A model generated the notes under the pieces. The model ran no database searches, had not been told where the DNA came from, and was given only the letters and a program-made list of their open reading frames with translations. From Spirosoma aureum (GTDB lineage Bacteria > Bacteroidota > Bacteroidia > Cytophagales > Spirosomataceae), in contig NZ_CP050063.1 in assembly GCF_011604685.1 (NCBI RefSeq), forward strand, positions 4,734,501 through 4,798,500: DNA of 64,000 bases, written 5' to 3'. This document shows, one piece after another, positions 49,174 to 58,520 of the stretch (position 1 is the stretch's first letter; each line of letters starts with the position of its first letter). The position numbers and the translations under genes were made by a program.

Positions 49174-50631
49174 ATGCGTAGAAGGAGTCATAAAGCCCCC
49201 GAACGGTTGTACGCGGTTTTGGTCGATGCCGTTGCAGCCGAGGGCAAATGTATTGTACGTACCGAAGAGGGCGTAATTTTCGTAGAAAATCCAACGGGCG
49301 GGCCAGGCGTAGCTCCCGGCGACGTGGTTGACCTCCGAATCACGAACAAAAAAAAGCAATACAGGGAAGCTGTTGCTGAGCGTATACACGAATTTTCGGC
49401 GGTCAGAACGCAACCTTTTTGTGAACATTTTGGTACGTGTGGCGGGTGTAAATGGCAGCATATTCGATACGATGAACAATTGCGGTTCAAACACCAGCAG
49501 GTTGTCGATCATTTGACACGAATTGGTAAAGTGCAATTGCCCGACATTCGCCCGATAATGGCGGCTGAACCGACTCAATATTACCGCAATAAACTTGAAT
49601 TTACGTGCGCCGAAGGCCGATGGATAACACAGGCCGAACTGGGTACCAGCCAGCCTGTCGACCCCAGAGCAATTGGGTTTCATGTGCCGGGTAGGTTCGA
49701 TAAAGTACTGCCGATCAATCACTGTTATCTGCAACCCGATCCGTCGAATGCCATCCGGCTGGCAGTTGCCGACTATGTGAACCGGCATGATTTAACTTTA
49801 TATAACCTGAAAGTACATACGGGCTTTCTTCGGACTCTTATCATTAGAACAGCTTCCTCCGGTCAGCTCATGGTGACGGTGCAGGTTGCACAGGATGAGC
49901 CGGAAATACTGAACGGATTGCTGACATTCCTGCAAACTACTTTCCCGCAGATCACGTCGTTGAACTACATCATCAACACCAAGAAAAACGATAGCTATCA
50001 GGACCAGGAGGTCATTAATTGGGGTGGTAAACCCTATATTGAAGAGTTAATGGATGCGGGTAGTGGTCTTGGCGGAGAGCCGCAACCATTGACCTTTCGG
50101 GTTGGACCCAAATCGTTTTACCAGACCAATGCGCAACAAGCGTTTAATCTCTATAAAGTTGCCCGCGACTGGGCGGGGCTGACGGGGCGCGAACGGGTTT
50201 ATGATCTATATACCGGTACGGGAACAATCGCCTTGTTCGTTGCCCGACAGGCGCAGCATGTGATCGGTGTCGAATACGTCGAAGCCTCCGTAGTTGATGC
50301 CCGTGTCAACGCCGACGTAAATGGGATCACCAACACGACGTTTGTTGCAGGTGATATGCGTGACATTTTGACGGATGGTTTCTTTGATCAGCATGGTCGT
50401 CCGGAAGTAGTGATCACTGATCCACCCCGAGCGGGCATGGATGAAGCTGTTACCCGTCAACTGCTAAAAGCGGCTCCTGAGCGTATTGTATATGTCAGTT
50501 GTAATACGGCAACCCAAGCGCGTGATCTTGGAATTCTGGACGAAGGGTATCGGGTTGCCGATGTGCAGCCAGTCGATATGTTTCCGCATACCCACCACGT
50601 AGAAAATGTAGCTCTATTGGTGAAACGATAA
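49174..50631 (+). CDS. rlmD: 23S rRNA (uracil-5-)-methyltransferase, RumA/RlmD family
   Basis: The enzyme uses SAM to form m5U in 23S rRNA. The 485-residue protein has an N-terminal TRAM domain, an Fe-S set (C83, C89, C92 and C183), the SAM-binding YDLYTGTGTIALF, ITDPPRAG and the catalytic C443 in IVYVSCNTATQ. Whether it targets U747, U1939 or both cannot be decided, so the rlmD symbol follows usual annotation. It diverges from the CHU_C protein gene and converges on dnaB. Confidence 0.9.
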   Translation: MRRRSHKAPERLYAVLVDAVAAEGKCIVRTEEGVIFVENPTGGPGVAPGDVVDLRITNKKKQYREAVAERIHEFSAVRTQPFCEHFGTCGGCKWQHIRYDEQLRFKHQQVVDHLTRIGKVQLPDIRPIMAAEPTQYYRNKLEFTCAEGRWITQAELGTSQPVDPRAIGFHVPGRFDKVLPINHCYLQPDPSNAIRLAVADYVNRHDLTLYNLKVHTGFLRTLIIRTASSGQLMVTVQVAQDEPEILNGLLTFLQTTFPQITSLNYIINTKKNDSYQDQEVINWGGKPYIEELMDAGSGLGGEPQPLTFRVGPKSFYQTNAQQAFNLYKVARDWAGLTGRERVYDLYTGTGTIALFVARQAQHVIGVEYVEASVVDARVNADVNGITNTTFVAGDMRDILTDGFFDQHGRPEVVITDPPRAGMDEAVTRQLLKAAPERIVYVSCNTATQARDLGILDEGYRVADVQPVDMFPHTHHVENVALLVKR

Positions 50632-50634
50632 CCC

Positions 50635-50667
50635 AAACCTATAAGGTCTTTATGACCTTATAGGTTT
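50635..50667. terminator. Bidirectional terminator between rlmD and dnaB
   Basis: Arms AAACCTATAAGGTC (50635-50648) and GACCTTATAGGTTT (50654-50667) with a 5-nt loop. A/T runs flank both sides. It starts four bases after the rlmD stop. Confidence 0.85.
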
Positions 50668-50684
50668 AAAAAGACCTCATCGAT

Positions 50685-52268
50685 TTAAAATGGCGTTTCC
50701 TGGCTTGGATCGGCATTACCGAAGTTGGATCGGTCGTTTGCCTTGCTTTTGAAGACATTACCCATGGGTGGTGAATCGAAACTACTCAATCCGTTTGTAT
50801 CCGGACTGAATCCCTGAGTGGGAACGGGTTCAAAATACGAATCCAGATCACAGAATTTGGTGAACTTGTTAATAAACCGGAGCTGGATTGTATCGAGCGA
50901 ACCACTTCGGTTTTTAGCGATGATTACTTCGCCGATACCAGCGGTTGAATTGCCGTTTTCATCCTGCGTAATGTTATAATATTCAGGACGGTAGAGGAAG
51001 CAGACCATGTCGGCATCCTGCTCGATTGATCCTGATTCCCGAAGGTCAGAAAGCTGTGGTTTCTTATCGCCACCGCGCGTTTCAACGGCCCGGCTCAACT
51101 GCGACAGCGCAATAACCGGCACGTTCAGTTCTTTCGCCAGGTTTTTAAGTGCCCGTGAGATCGACGCAATTTCCTGTTCGCGGTTGCCACCACCCCGCCC
51201 CGACGTATCGCCCGACATCAGCTGAAGGTAATCGATAACGACCATCTGAATGTCGTGCTGCGCTTTCAGACGACGGCATTTTGCCCGCAATTCCAGAATG
51301 GATAGGGCAGGGGTATCATCAATGAAAATGGGCGCTTCGGTCAGCCGTTGAATTTTGTGGTGTAATTGCGTCCATTCGTGGGGGGCCAGCGTTCCTTTTC
51401 TGATTTTTTCGGAATCGATCTCGGCTTCGGCCGAAATAAGACGATTAACCAACTGGACCGACGACATCTCCAGCGAGAATATGGCAACTGGTTTACCATG
51501 ATCGACAGCCGCATTCCGGAGCGCCGAAACCACAAACGCAGTTTTACCCATGGCTGGCCTGGCCGCCAGAATGATCAATTCAGTGGGTTGCCAGCCCGAC
51601 GTTACCCGGTCCAGATTCGTAAAGCCTGATGGTACGCCGGTTAGCCCTTCCTGGTTTTTCTTGGTTTCCAGTTCATTTAAGGCCATCCGGACAATGGTAC
51701 TCATGTCGGCGTAATTCTTCTTGATGTTCGATTCCGAAATCTTGAAGAGCGATTGCTCCGTGCGGTCGAGGAGTTCAAACACATCAGTTGTATCCTCGTA
51801 GGCATCGCGCAGAATCGTAGACGACATCGCGATCAGCGCCCGTTTCAGCGCCTGTTCTGAAATGACCCGGGCGTGATATTCAATATTAGCCGCCGAATTG
51901 ACCCGGAATGTTAATTCAGCGACAAACCCACCGCCCCCAACAATTTCAATCTCTCCTGTTTTGCGAAGCTGATTGGTAACCGTCAGCAGATCGATCGGAT
52001 CAGAGTTGCCGAATAGGGTCAGAATCGCGTTATAAATACGCTGATGAGACTCTTTATAGAATGTTTCAGGCTTAAGAATATCAACGACCGATGAGAGGGC
52101 ATCTTTTTCGATCATTAACGCACCCAACACCGCTTCTTCAAGATCGAGCGCTTGTGGCGGCAGTTTACCAAGTCCCGTATCGAGCCAGTGATTGCCTGCT
52201 TGCTGACGGCCTCCGGCAAAGGCCGAGGGTTTGCGAAGGTGTTGGTTAGGGCGTGCGTTATTTTCCAT
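50685..52268 (-). CDS. dnaB: Replicative DNA helicase DnaB
   Basis: DnaB is the hexameric helicase at the replication fork. The 527-residue protein has the N-terminal DnaG-interaction domain (PPQALDLEEAVLGALM), a linker, and the RecA-like ATPase with Walker A ARPAMGKT (236-243), IFSLEMSS, Walker B MVVIDYLQLM and SQLSRAVETR. A disordered tail of about 50 residues follows (PVPTQGFSPDTNG), ending SQETPF. No intein is present. It diverges from phoH. Confidence 0.98.
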   Translation of the reverse strand: MENNARPNQHLRKPSAFAGGRQQAGNHWLDTGLGKLPPQALDLEEAVLGALMIEKDALSSVVDILKPETFYKESHQRIYNAILTLFGNSDPIDLLTVTNQLRKTGEIEIVGGGGFVAELTFRVNSAANIEYHARVISEQALKRALIAMSSTILRDAYEDTTDVFELLDRTEQSLFKISESNIKKNYADMSTIVRMALNELETKKNQEGLTGVPSGFTNLDRVTSGWQPTELIILAARPAMGKTAFVVSALRNAAVDHGKPVAIFSLEMSSVQLVNRLISAEAEIDSEKIRKGTLAPHEWTQLHHKIQRLTEAPIFIDDTPALSILELRAKCRRLKAQHDIQMVVIDYLQLMSGDTSGRGGGNREQEIASISRALKNLAKELNVPVIALSQLSRAVETRGGDKKPQLSDLRESGSIEQDADMVCFLYRPEYYNITQDENGNSTAGIGEVIIAKNRSGSLDTIQLRFINKFTKFCDLDSYFEPVPTQGFSPDTNGLSSFDSPPMGNVFKSKANDRSNFGNADPSQETPF

Positions 52269-52371
52269 CTCTTACTGCAAGTTTACGCATTCATCCCTGC
52301 ATAAGGCAAGCCCTGGTTGACTGTTGTTTCGTTCATATAAGCCACGATTTGCCCGTAACATTCTGGTAATG

Positions 52372-52405
52372 TTGGCACTACCAGCCTGAAAAAAAAATAC
52401 TTTTT
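52372..52405 (+). promoter_or_regulatory. Candidate phoH promoter
   Basis: TTG at 52372-52374 and TACTTTTT at 52398-52405 with a 23-base gap roughly match the Bacteroidota -33/-7 pattern. Spacing is at the long end. Confidence 0.3.
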
Positions 52406-52442
52406 TTGCGCAACGGTAGAGGGGCATTTTCGCGTATAGGAT

Positions 52443-53594
52443 ATGAAAAACGGCAGGAGGCTGAGTGTCAGCAAGGTAGCAATTTCTTCACACAAATGCA
52501 TCCATTTTTATCCACAGGGCGCACTCGGTAAGAAATTAGTATATACGAATAATTTTTTGGCGAAATGTGTTGTAGAAGAAGAGAAATCGCTTACTTTTCG
52601 GAATCACATTTTAAACGCTAACTATCGTTTGGTCGAAAAAGTCATCACCCTCGACAATGTCTCGCTCATCGACTTTCTGGGTGTAGAGAACCACAACATT
52701 AAAGAAGTGGCTGCTGCGTTCCCTATGAGCAAAATCATTTCACGCGGTAACGAAATCCGGATCAAAGGCACTACGCCCGAGATAACCCGCATCAGTGATA
52801 TTCTGGATTCGCTGATGGAACATTATCAAAAGTACGGCAAAATCACTCAGGAAAACGTGCAGAACTACATCAGTCATAGCGGTCAGCCTCTTGGTAGTAA
52901 CGGGGGAATACTGCCAGCGCTGCCTGATGATGATGAAGTGCTCGTTTATGGCAATCGTGGCGTCGTCGTACGTGCAAGAACCGATAATCAGAAACGTCTT
53001 GTTGAAGCGGCCGAGAAGTACGATCTGGTATTTGCCATCGGTCCGGCCGGTACAGGTAAAACCTACACCGCTGTAGCCATTGCGGTCAGGGCGCTCAAAA
53101 ATAAGGAAGTAAAGAAAATCATCATTACGCGCCCCGCCGTTGAAGCAGGCGAAAACCTGGGCTTTTTGCCGGGTGATCTGAAGGAAAAGATAGACCCCTA
53201 CCTGCGGCCTATTTATGATGCACTCGATGATATGATTCCGGCTGAAAAGCTGAAGTTTTATACCGAAAATCGAATCATCGAAATCGCTCCACTGGCCTAC
53301 ATGCGTGGCCGAACGCTCAACAATGCGTTTATTCTGCTCGATGAAGCGCAGAACACGACGCCGATGCAGATGAAGATGTTTCTGACCCGGATGGGTCCAT
53401 CGTCGAAGGCAATCATCACCGGCGACCGATCACAGATTGACCTGCCCAATCGGCAGAAATCAGGACTAATTGAATCTGTTGAGATTCTGAAATCGATAAA
53501 GGAAATCGCTTTCGTCGAACTTGACGGTCGCGATGTTGTGCGGCATCGGCTTGTGCGGGAAATTATCACAGCATATGAAAAAGCAGGGCAATAG
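52443..53594 (+). CDS. phoH: PhoH-family ATPase
   Basis: PhoH-like ATPases are RNA-linked P-loop proteins of poorly defined role. The product has an N-terminal KH-like module (ISRGNEIRIKGTTPEI), then Walker A IGPAGTGKT (199-207), ITRPAVEAGENLGFLPGDL, Walker B FILLDEAQN and ITGDRSQIDLP. The conserved family sequence begins only at LVEKVITLDNVSLIDF (residue 63), where TTG 52629 could be the true start, giving 321 residues. The ATG 52443 start adds 62 non-conserved residues. It overlaps the M43 protease start by 20 bases. Confidence 0.93.
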   Translation: MKNGRRLSVSKVAISSHKCIHFYPQGALGKKLVYTNNFLAKCVVEEEKSLTFRNHILNANYRLVEKVITLDNVSLIDFLGVENHNIKEVAAAFPMSKIISRGNEIRIKGTTPEITRISDILDSLMEHYQKYGKITQENVQNYISHSGQPLGSNGGILPALPDDDEVLVYGNRGVVVRARTDNQKRLVEAAEKYDLVFAIGPAGTGKTYTAVAIAVRALKNKEVKKIIITRPAVEAGENLGFLPGDLKEKIDPYLRPIYDALDDMIPAEKLKFYTENRIIEIAPLAYMRGRTLNNAFILLDEAQNTTPMQMKMFLTRMGPSSKAIITGDRSQIDLPNRQKSGLIESVEILKSIKEIAFVELDGRDVVRHRLVREIITAYEKAGQ

Positions 53595-54930
53595 CCTGAC
53601 GAACACGTTTCTAAGAACCGACTGGCTATGGCTGGCCGGTTCTTTTATGTACTTTCTGATGTCGCCAGCGTTGGCACAGACACCAGGAGACTCGGATCTA
53701 AAGCGGTGTGGCACCAGCGATTATGAAAAAATGGTTTTGCAGGTTCGAAACCCGAACCGACTTCAGCAAATTAATGAACTGAACCGCCGAATTCAGGAAG
53801 CAGAAACGAACGGTAGTTCGCTTCGACAGGCTGCCGATGAGACGGTTTACCGGATTCCAATTGTTGTTCATGTGGTGCATAGTAATGCATCCGGCCAGAT
53901 TGGCGGGGCCAACAATCCGAATATTTCCGATGAGCAGATTGCCTCGCAAATTCAGGTTCTTAACGAAGATTATCGTCGTAAAGAAGGCACGAACGGCTTT
54001 AATTCGAGCACGATAGGAGCCGATGCTAAAATTGAATTTTTCCTCGCAACGACTGACCCGAATGGTCAGCCAACGACGGGAATTACCCGACATTATTACG
54101 CCCAGAAATCATCGTTTGATATCTTTTCGGATGATGTACTCCTTTCGCAGATTGCTTACTGGCCAAGTGACCGCTATTTGAACATCTGGGTGACAACCTT
54201 ACAAAACAACTACCTGGGCTATACCCAGTTTCCGACGGCGGCCGATACGATCAAGGGCTTACCTGGTGATTCGAATGAGTTTGTGGATGGCTCGATGATT
54301 GATTATCGGTATTTTGGCCGAAAAATAGGTACAGTAACCAGTTCTACTTACTCATTGGGCCGTACGGCAACCCATGAAATCGGCCACTGGCTGGGGTTGA
54401 TTCATACCTGGGGAGATGGCGATGGTTGTGCCGAAGACTACGTAGCCGATACCCCTCCAACAAAATCACCGAATCAAACGACACAATGCCGAACAACGTT
54501 TTCGACCTGTGTGAATGGTAAACAGACCCGTGATCTGACCGAAGATTACATGGATTATTCACCGGATGCGTGCATGAATCTGTTTACGAAGGGGCAGGTC
54601 GATCGGATGAGGGCCGTGTTGCAGTTCAGCCCGCGCCGGGTAAAACTTCTCCGGTCTGTGGCAGCTCTGCCTGAAACAGAAACATTGACCATTAACCTGT
54701 ATCCGAACCCGGCAGCGTCTGATCCGACTGTAGATGTGCAGTTAAAGGGATTTCAATCGTTTTCGGTTGAACTTTTTGACATGAGTGGCCGGCAGTTACG
54801 TGCACTTAATTACGCCGATGCACCCAGTACGCGCGTAACTATTCCCATCGGTGGATTAACGACTGGATTGTATGTCGTACGGGTCAAGACGGGTAGTGAA
54901 TCCTCCAGCAAACGGTTACTGATTCAGTAG
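53575..54930 (+). CDS. Secreted M43 (pappalysin/cytophagalysin-like) metalloprotease with T9SS type A tail
   Basis: The 451-residue product starts with a signal peptide ending SPALAQ. The M43 domain carries the zinc motif HEIGHWLGLIH (267-277) and the nearby YMDYSPDACMNLFTKGQ Met-turn. The last about 75 residues form a T9SS type A sorting domain (LTINLYPNPAASDPTVDV ... GLTTGLYVVRVKTG ... KRLLIQ). It is exported by type IX secretion and degrades extracellular protein. ATG 53575 lies inside phoH, giving a 20-base overlap; co-expression with phoH is likely although no functional link is known. Confidence 0.92.
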   Translation: MKKQGNSLTNTFLRTDWLWLAGSFMYFLMSPALAQTPGDSDLKRCGTSDYEKMVLQVRNPNRLQQINELNRRIQEAETNGSSLRQAADETVYRIPIVVHVVHSNASGQIGGANNPNISDEQIASQIQVLNEDYRRKEGTNGFNSSTIGADAKIEFFLATTDPNGQPTTGITRHYYAQKSSFDIFSDDVLLSQIAYWPSDRYLNIWVTTLQNNYLGYTQFPTAADTIKGLPGDSNEFVDGSMIDYRYFGRKIGTVTSSTYSLGRTATHEIGHWLGLIHTWGDGDGCAEDYVADTPPTKSPNQTTQCRTTFSTCVNGKQTRDLTEDYMDYSPDACMNLFTKGQVDRMRAVLQFSPRRVKLLRSVAALPETETLTINLYPNPAASDPTVDVQLKGFQSFSVELFDMSGRQLRALNYADAPSTRVTIPIGGLTTGLYVVRVKTGSESSSKRLLIQ

Positions 54931-55036
54931 AAAGATTGCCTGAGCAATGGTTTAAAGCTTATTTCGAGCACTGAACTATCAGAATAAATCGTATACTTGG
55001 CAACCGTAACCCGAAAAATTACAACACTGGCAAGTT

Positions 55037-55489
55037 ATGATAGCTGTTTTACCAATATCAAATCCTAAGGAGCTGGAAATTGCTTTTTCCATACGACGAA
55101 CCGTTTTTGTTGAGGAGCAAAAGGTGCGATCTGAGGAGGAATATGACGAATTTGAATCAACCAGTACACATTTTCTGGCTCGCGCCGATGGTGAACCCTG
55201 CGGTACTGCCCGCTGGAGACGCACATCTAACGGTGTTAAGTTAGAGCGTTTCGCCGTTCTTCAGGCGTTTCGGGGGCAGGGCGTTGGCAAGGCGCTTGTT
55301 CGGGCCGTCCTTGATGATGTATTTAGCCAACAGCCCGAACCAATCGAACGTATTTACCTGCATGCCCAGTTAACCGCCATGCCTCTTTATACGGGTTTTG
55401 GGTTTGTACCCGTTGGGCCGATGTTCGAAGAGGCTGGTATTCAGCACTATAAAATGGTGTTACCCGGTTCAGCCTATACGAAAGAATGA
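55037..55489 (+). CDS. GNAT-family N-acetyltransferase
   Basis: The 150-residue protein has the GNAT fold: FSIRRTVFVEEQKVRSEEE at the start, acetyl-CoA loop FRGQGVGKALV and the final YTGFGFVPVG strand. It resembles the ElaA/YjcF subgroup. The substrate is unknown. Its stop overlaps the comEC start by 4 bases (ATGA), so they are translationally coupled. Confidence 0.9.
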   Translation: MIAVLPISNPKELEIAFSIRRTVFVEEQKVRSEEEYDEFESTSTHFLARADGEPCGTARWRRTSNGVKLERFAVLQAFRGQGVGKALVRAVLDDVFSQQPEPIERIYLHAQLTAMPLYTGFGFVPVGPMFEEAGIQHYKMVLPGSAYTKE

Positions 55490-57633
55490 ACGGTCTGGGC
55501 ACACGAGGCCAACCATTTGTTCGGTATGCGGCAGGGTTGATTTCAGGGATTGTTCTGTATGTGCAATTCCCGGATTTCTTTTTTATTCCGTTGCTGGCTA
55601 TAGTTCTGGGAACAGGGCTATTCGGTTGGGCATTTCTCCGCCATTCGAATCAGACTATAAAGCCCATCCAGATCAAGCAAGGCCTTGGAGGGTTGTTAAT
55701 ACTTAACGCCTTGGGTTGGTCTATTGCCTACCTGCATACGGACAGCAATCGTTCCGATAATAGTATTCATCTCCGTGAATCATTACGCGCTTATGTAGGT
55801 GTAGTCGCATCGCAACCTGAAGAACGAGCCAGAACATACCGCGTTGAGCTGGAAATGACTAAGGGCGAATGGGCTGTTAAGACGGGTCGTGACCACTGGC
55901 AATCGATCAGCGGTCGGGTTATCGTGTACCTCGATAAAGCTGGCCAGCGGATGCCCCGTTATGGAGAAATATGGCTTGTTTCGGGCTCACCCCGGCCAAT
56001 CGATCCTCCACTTAACCCCGGTGAGTTTAATTACAAACGCTACCTTAGCTACCGGAACATCTATCATCAGCAGTACCTGCGCCCTTATCAACGAACGGTT
56101 GTGGGTAATGATCCCCCTAATCCGGTAACAAAACTGGCTACTGTTGTTAATCGTTGGGCCGACAGCGTTTTTACTCAACAAGTTGGCTCCCGCGCTGAAT
56201 ACGGTATTGTTAATGCCATGATTCTGGGCATTCGCGACGATCTGGACGCGGATTTGTATCGGGCTTATTCAGCGGCTGGGGCAGTTCATATTTTGTCGGT
56301 GTCAGGATTGCACGTCGGCATTCTCTTTGCCGTTCTGACTTACATCCTGAGCTTTCTGATTAAACGACCAAGGGGAAAAATCATAATGGCAGTACTGCAA
56401 TTGGTGATTTTGTGGTTCTATGCCCTCGTTACAGGATTTTCACCACCCGTACTTCGGTCGGCGGGTATGTTTACGCTGCTCATACTGGCTAATGCGCTCG
56501 GTCGGCAACAGCAACTAATGAATACGCTAGGTGCATCGGCTTTTTTTATCCTATGTTTCGATCCTTATGCCTTGTTCTCCGCCGGTTTTCAACTGTCCTA
56601 TCTGGCAGTGGCAGGAATTGGTGCCTGGCAATCATCACTAAACCAATTGTTTACATTTCGTAATAAATGGTTGAATCGACTTTGGGAGCTAACGACAGTG
56701 GCTATCGTGGCGCAACTCGTTACCTTTCCGCTCGGAGTGTTCTATTTTCACCAGTTTCCGACTTATTTTCTGGTGGCAAATCCGGTCGTAATTATCATGT
56801 CGGAGATTTTATTGCCACTGGCTATGGCAACGCTGGCGTTTAGCTGGGTGCCTTATCTGGCTGATTGGTTGGGCTGGCTTTTGCAGAAAACGGCCTGGCT
56901 TTTAAACTATGCCGTAACACAAACCGGTCAGCTTCCTGGAGCGGCCTGGGATGGTTTATGGCTGACACCAGTAGCAATGCTGCTTACCTATGCCGTACTA
57001 TTGTGTGGTGTTGCACTGGTCATGACTCGTCATCGAGCCTTTTTGTGGGCTACATGCATGAGTGCATTACTACTTTCCGGTGCAATGCTCTGGAGTGACT
57101 ATGAGCAGGCTCACCAGCAACGACTCGCCGTTCATTTTCTGCCTCATCGAACAGCAGTTAGCCTGACTTCTGGCCACGAAAGTACGCTGCTGACCGACCT
57201 CGATTCGGCTGACACTCGCTCGTTTGATTTCTACCTTAGGAATACATTCGGCCAATGGGGCGTTTCGCGACTTAATCGGGCTTCTGCACAATACAGTCGT
57301 TTCAACTCGTCAGGATCGAAACGAGTTTCCACGTTTTACCAGACCAGCGAGTACGCTTTATGGGTCTGGCAGGGAAAAACGCTTTTACTGGTCAATAAAC
57401 TGACGGGCCGAAACCGATGGCGATTGCCTGCGGTTATCGATTACCTGATTATCCGCCGAAACGCGCTGCACGATTGGAATCAACTGAATGGACGGGTAGT
57501 GGCCCGGCACATTATTTTTGATGATTCGAACAAAACACCGCTGACTGACAGACTATTGACTGAAGCCCGGCCGCGTGGAATTAGCTGTTACTCCGTACGT
57601 CAGATGGGAGCGTATGTTAGAGAATTAGAGTGA
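55486..57633 (+). CDS. comEC: ComEC/Rec2-family DNA-uptake channel protein
   Basis: The 715-residue protein has an N-terminal DUF4131/OB region, then the competence domain with the AAGAVHILSVSGLHVGILF signature and FSPPVLRSAGMF, and about ten membrane helices. The C-terminal region (after about 525) does not show the HxHxDH metallo-beta-lactamase motifs that ComEC nucleases carry. ComEC moves single-stranded DNA across the inner membrane during transformation. The lack of the MBL part is usual in part of Bacteroidota. Confidence 0.92.
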   Translation: MNGLGTRGQPFVRYAAGLISGIVLYVQFPDFFFIPLLAIVLGTGLFGWAFLRHSNQTIKPIQIKQGLGGLLILNALGWSIAYLHTDSNRSDNSIHLRESLRAYVGVVASQPEERARTYRVELEMTKGEWAVKTGRDHWQSISGRVIVYLDKAGQRMPRYGEIWLVSGSPRPIDPPLNPGEFNYKRYLSYRNIYHQQYLRPYQRTVVGNDPPNPVTKLATVVNRWADSVFTQQVGSRAEYGIVNAMILGIRDDLDADLYRAYSAAGAVHILSVSGLHVGILFAVLTYILSFLIKRPRGKIIMAVLQLVILWFYALVTGFSPPVLRSAGMFTLLILANALGRQQQLMNTLGASAFFILCFDPYALFSAGFQLSYLAVAGIGAWQSSLNQLFTFRNKWLNRLWELTTVAIVAQLVTFPLGVFYFHQFPTYFLVANPVVIIMSEILLPLAMATLAFSWVPYLADWLGWLLQKTAWLLNYAVTQTGQLPGAAWDGLWLTPVAMLLTYAVLLCGVALVMTRHRAFLWATCMSALLLSGAMLWSDYEQAHQQRLAVHFLPHRTAVSLTSGHESTLLTDLDSADTRSFDFYLRNTFGQWGVSRLNRASAQYSRFNSSGSKRVSTFYQTSEYALWVWQGKTLLLVNKLTGRNRWRLPAVIDYLIIRRNALHDWNQLNGRVVARHIIFDDSNKTPLTDRLLTEARPRGISCYSVRQMGAYVRELE

Positions 57634-57666
57634 TAGCGTGTAAACAGAAGTGATACACGATCACTC
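57628..57666. terminator. Hairpin between comEC and the Spy-like gene
   Basis: GAGTGAT-n2-CGTGT pairs with ACACG-ATCACTC over 57628-57666 with a 2-base bulge. It straddles the comEC stop and the convergent gene end. Confidence 0.5.
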
Positions 57667-57675
57667 CATTTATCA

Positions 57676-58221
57676 CTAGTTTACCGCCTTAGTTAGCGAA
57701 TCTTTCTTTGGCGCTGGTGGACGGAACCCCCCAATTTCCTTCTTCATGTCTTCTTTTTTAGACTGATAGAGAGCCCATTGATCGTTGGTTAGGATTGGAT
57801 GAAGTTTATCCTCTTTTTCTTCGTTCATCATCAGCATCATATCCTGAATCTGTTTGATCGTTTCGGGAGATGGGCGTCCTCCACCCGTGCCAACGATATC
57901 TTTAATGGCGTCCTGCTGTTGGCTGGCGTATTCGTTATTCAGGGATTTAACGGCTTTTAGCTGGTCTTTGGATAAAGACAGGTTTTCTTTCAACCACTTC
58001 GTTTCTTTATTGGCCATATCCCCGGCTATATTGGGAATTGAAGCCCGTGGAGGAGAACTGGGCATATTTTGTCCCATACCGCCACCCATCCGGCCGCCAT
58101 ACCCACCGCCGTATCCACCACCATAGCCCCCATACTGACCAAAGCTCTGCTGGCCAAAGAGTAGGCCAGCACTCAGGCATATACTAGAAATCAATGTGGT
58201 TAAACGAATTCGGAATTTCAT
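57676..58221 (-). CDS. Periplasmic Spy/CpxP-like protein with Gly-Tyr repeat
   Basis: The 181-residue protein has a signal peptide ending QSFGQ. A Gly/Tyr-rich segment follows (about 29-52, GGYGGG repeated), then a helical domain with LKENLSLSKDQLKAVKSLNNEY and LHPILTNDQWALYQSKKEDMKKE, like LTxxQ motifs of the Spy/CpxP family. Such proteins act as periplasmic chaperones or metal sensors. The Gly-Tyr repeat is not part of that family. Confidence 0.65.
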   Translation of the reverse strand: MKFRIRLTTLISSICLSAGLLFGQQSFGQYGGYGGGYGGGYGGRMGGGMGQNMPSSPPRASIPNIAGDMANKETKWLKENLSLSKDQLKAVKSLNNEYASQQQDAIKDIVGTGGGRPSPETIKQIQDMMLMMNEEKEDKLHPILTNDQWALYQSKKEDMKKEIGGFRPPAPKKDSLTKAVN

Positions 58222-58520
58222 GATGATTGTTTGCTAAACAAGTACAGTTATTGAAATACGAAGTTCGGTAAAAATTAAAAGAATTGTACAACAAGTGAAC
58301 GAATGGTTCCTGCCAACTCTGGAAATAGGCCAATAAAAACCAGTAAGATTGCTTGTGAATCGTCAAATAGGGGACAGACAGAGTATGAAGCAGGTAAAAA
58401 AAGTTTATCCAAATGCGAGAAGCTTCGCCTGCCCATTTGCCAGGTAATAAACCAGAAAAGCCTTTAATTTAACGGAAATAAGCCAAAACTTTTCTCGCAA
58501 ACAGTCCGTTAGCCAAGTAT
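58222..58520. other. Intergenic region between divergent genes
   Basis: This 299-bp stretch separates the Spy-like gene (minus) and the TetR gene (plus). It is AT-rich near 58250-58300 and should hold both promoters. I see no ORF or structured RNA. Confidence 0.4.

Noticed and set aside
55486..57633. Metallo-beta-lactamase domain at the ComEC C-terminus
   Set aside because: No HxHxDH motif or later ligands can be found; the C-terminal part is unrelated in pattern.
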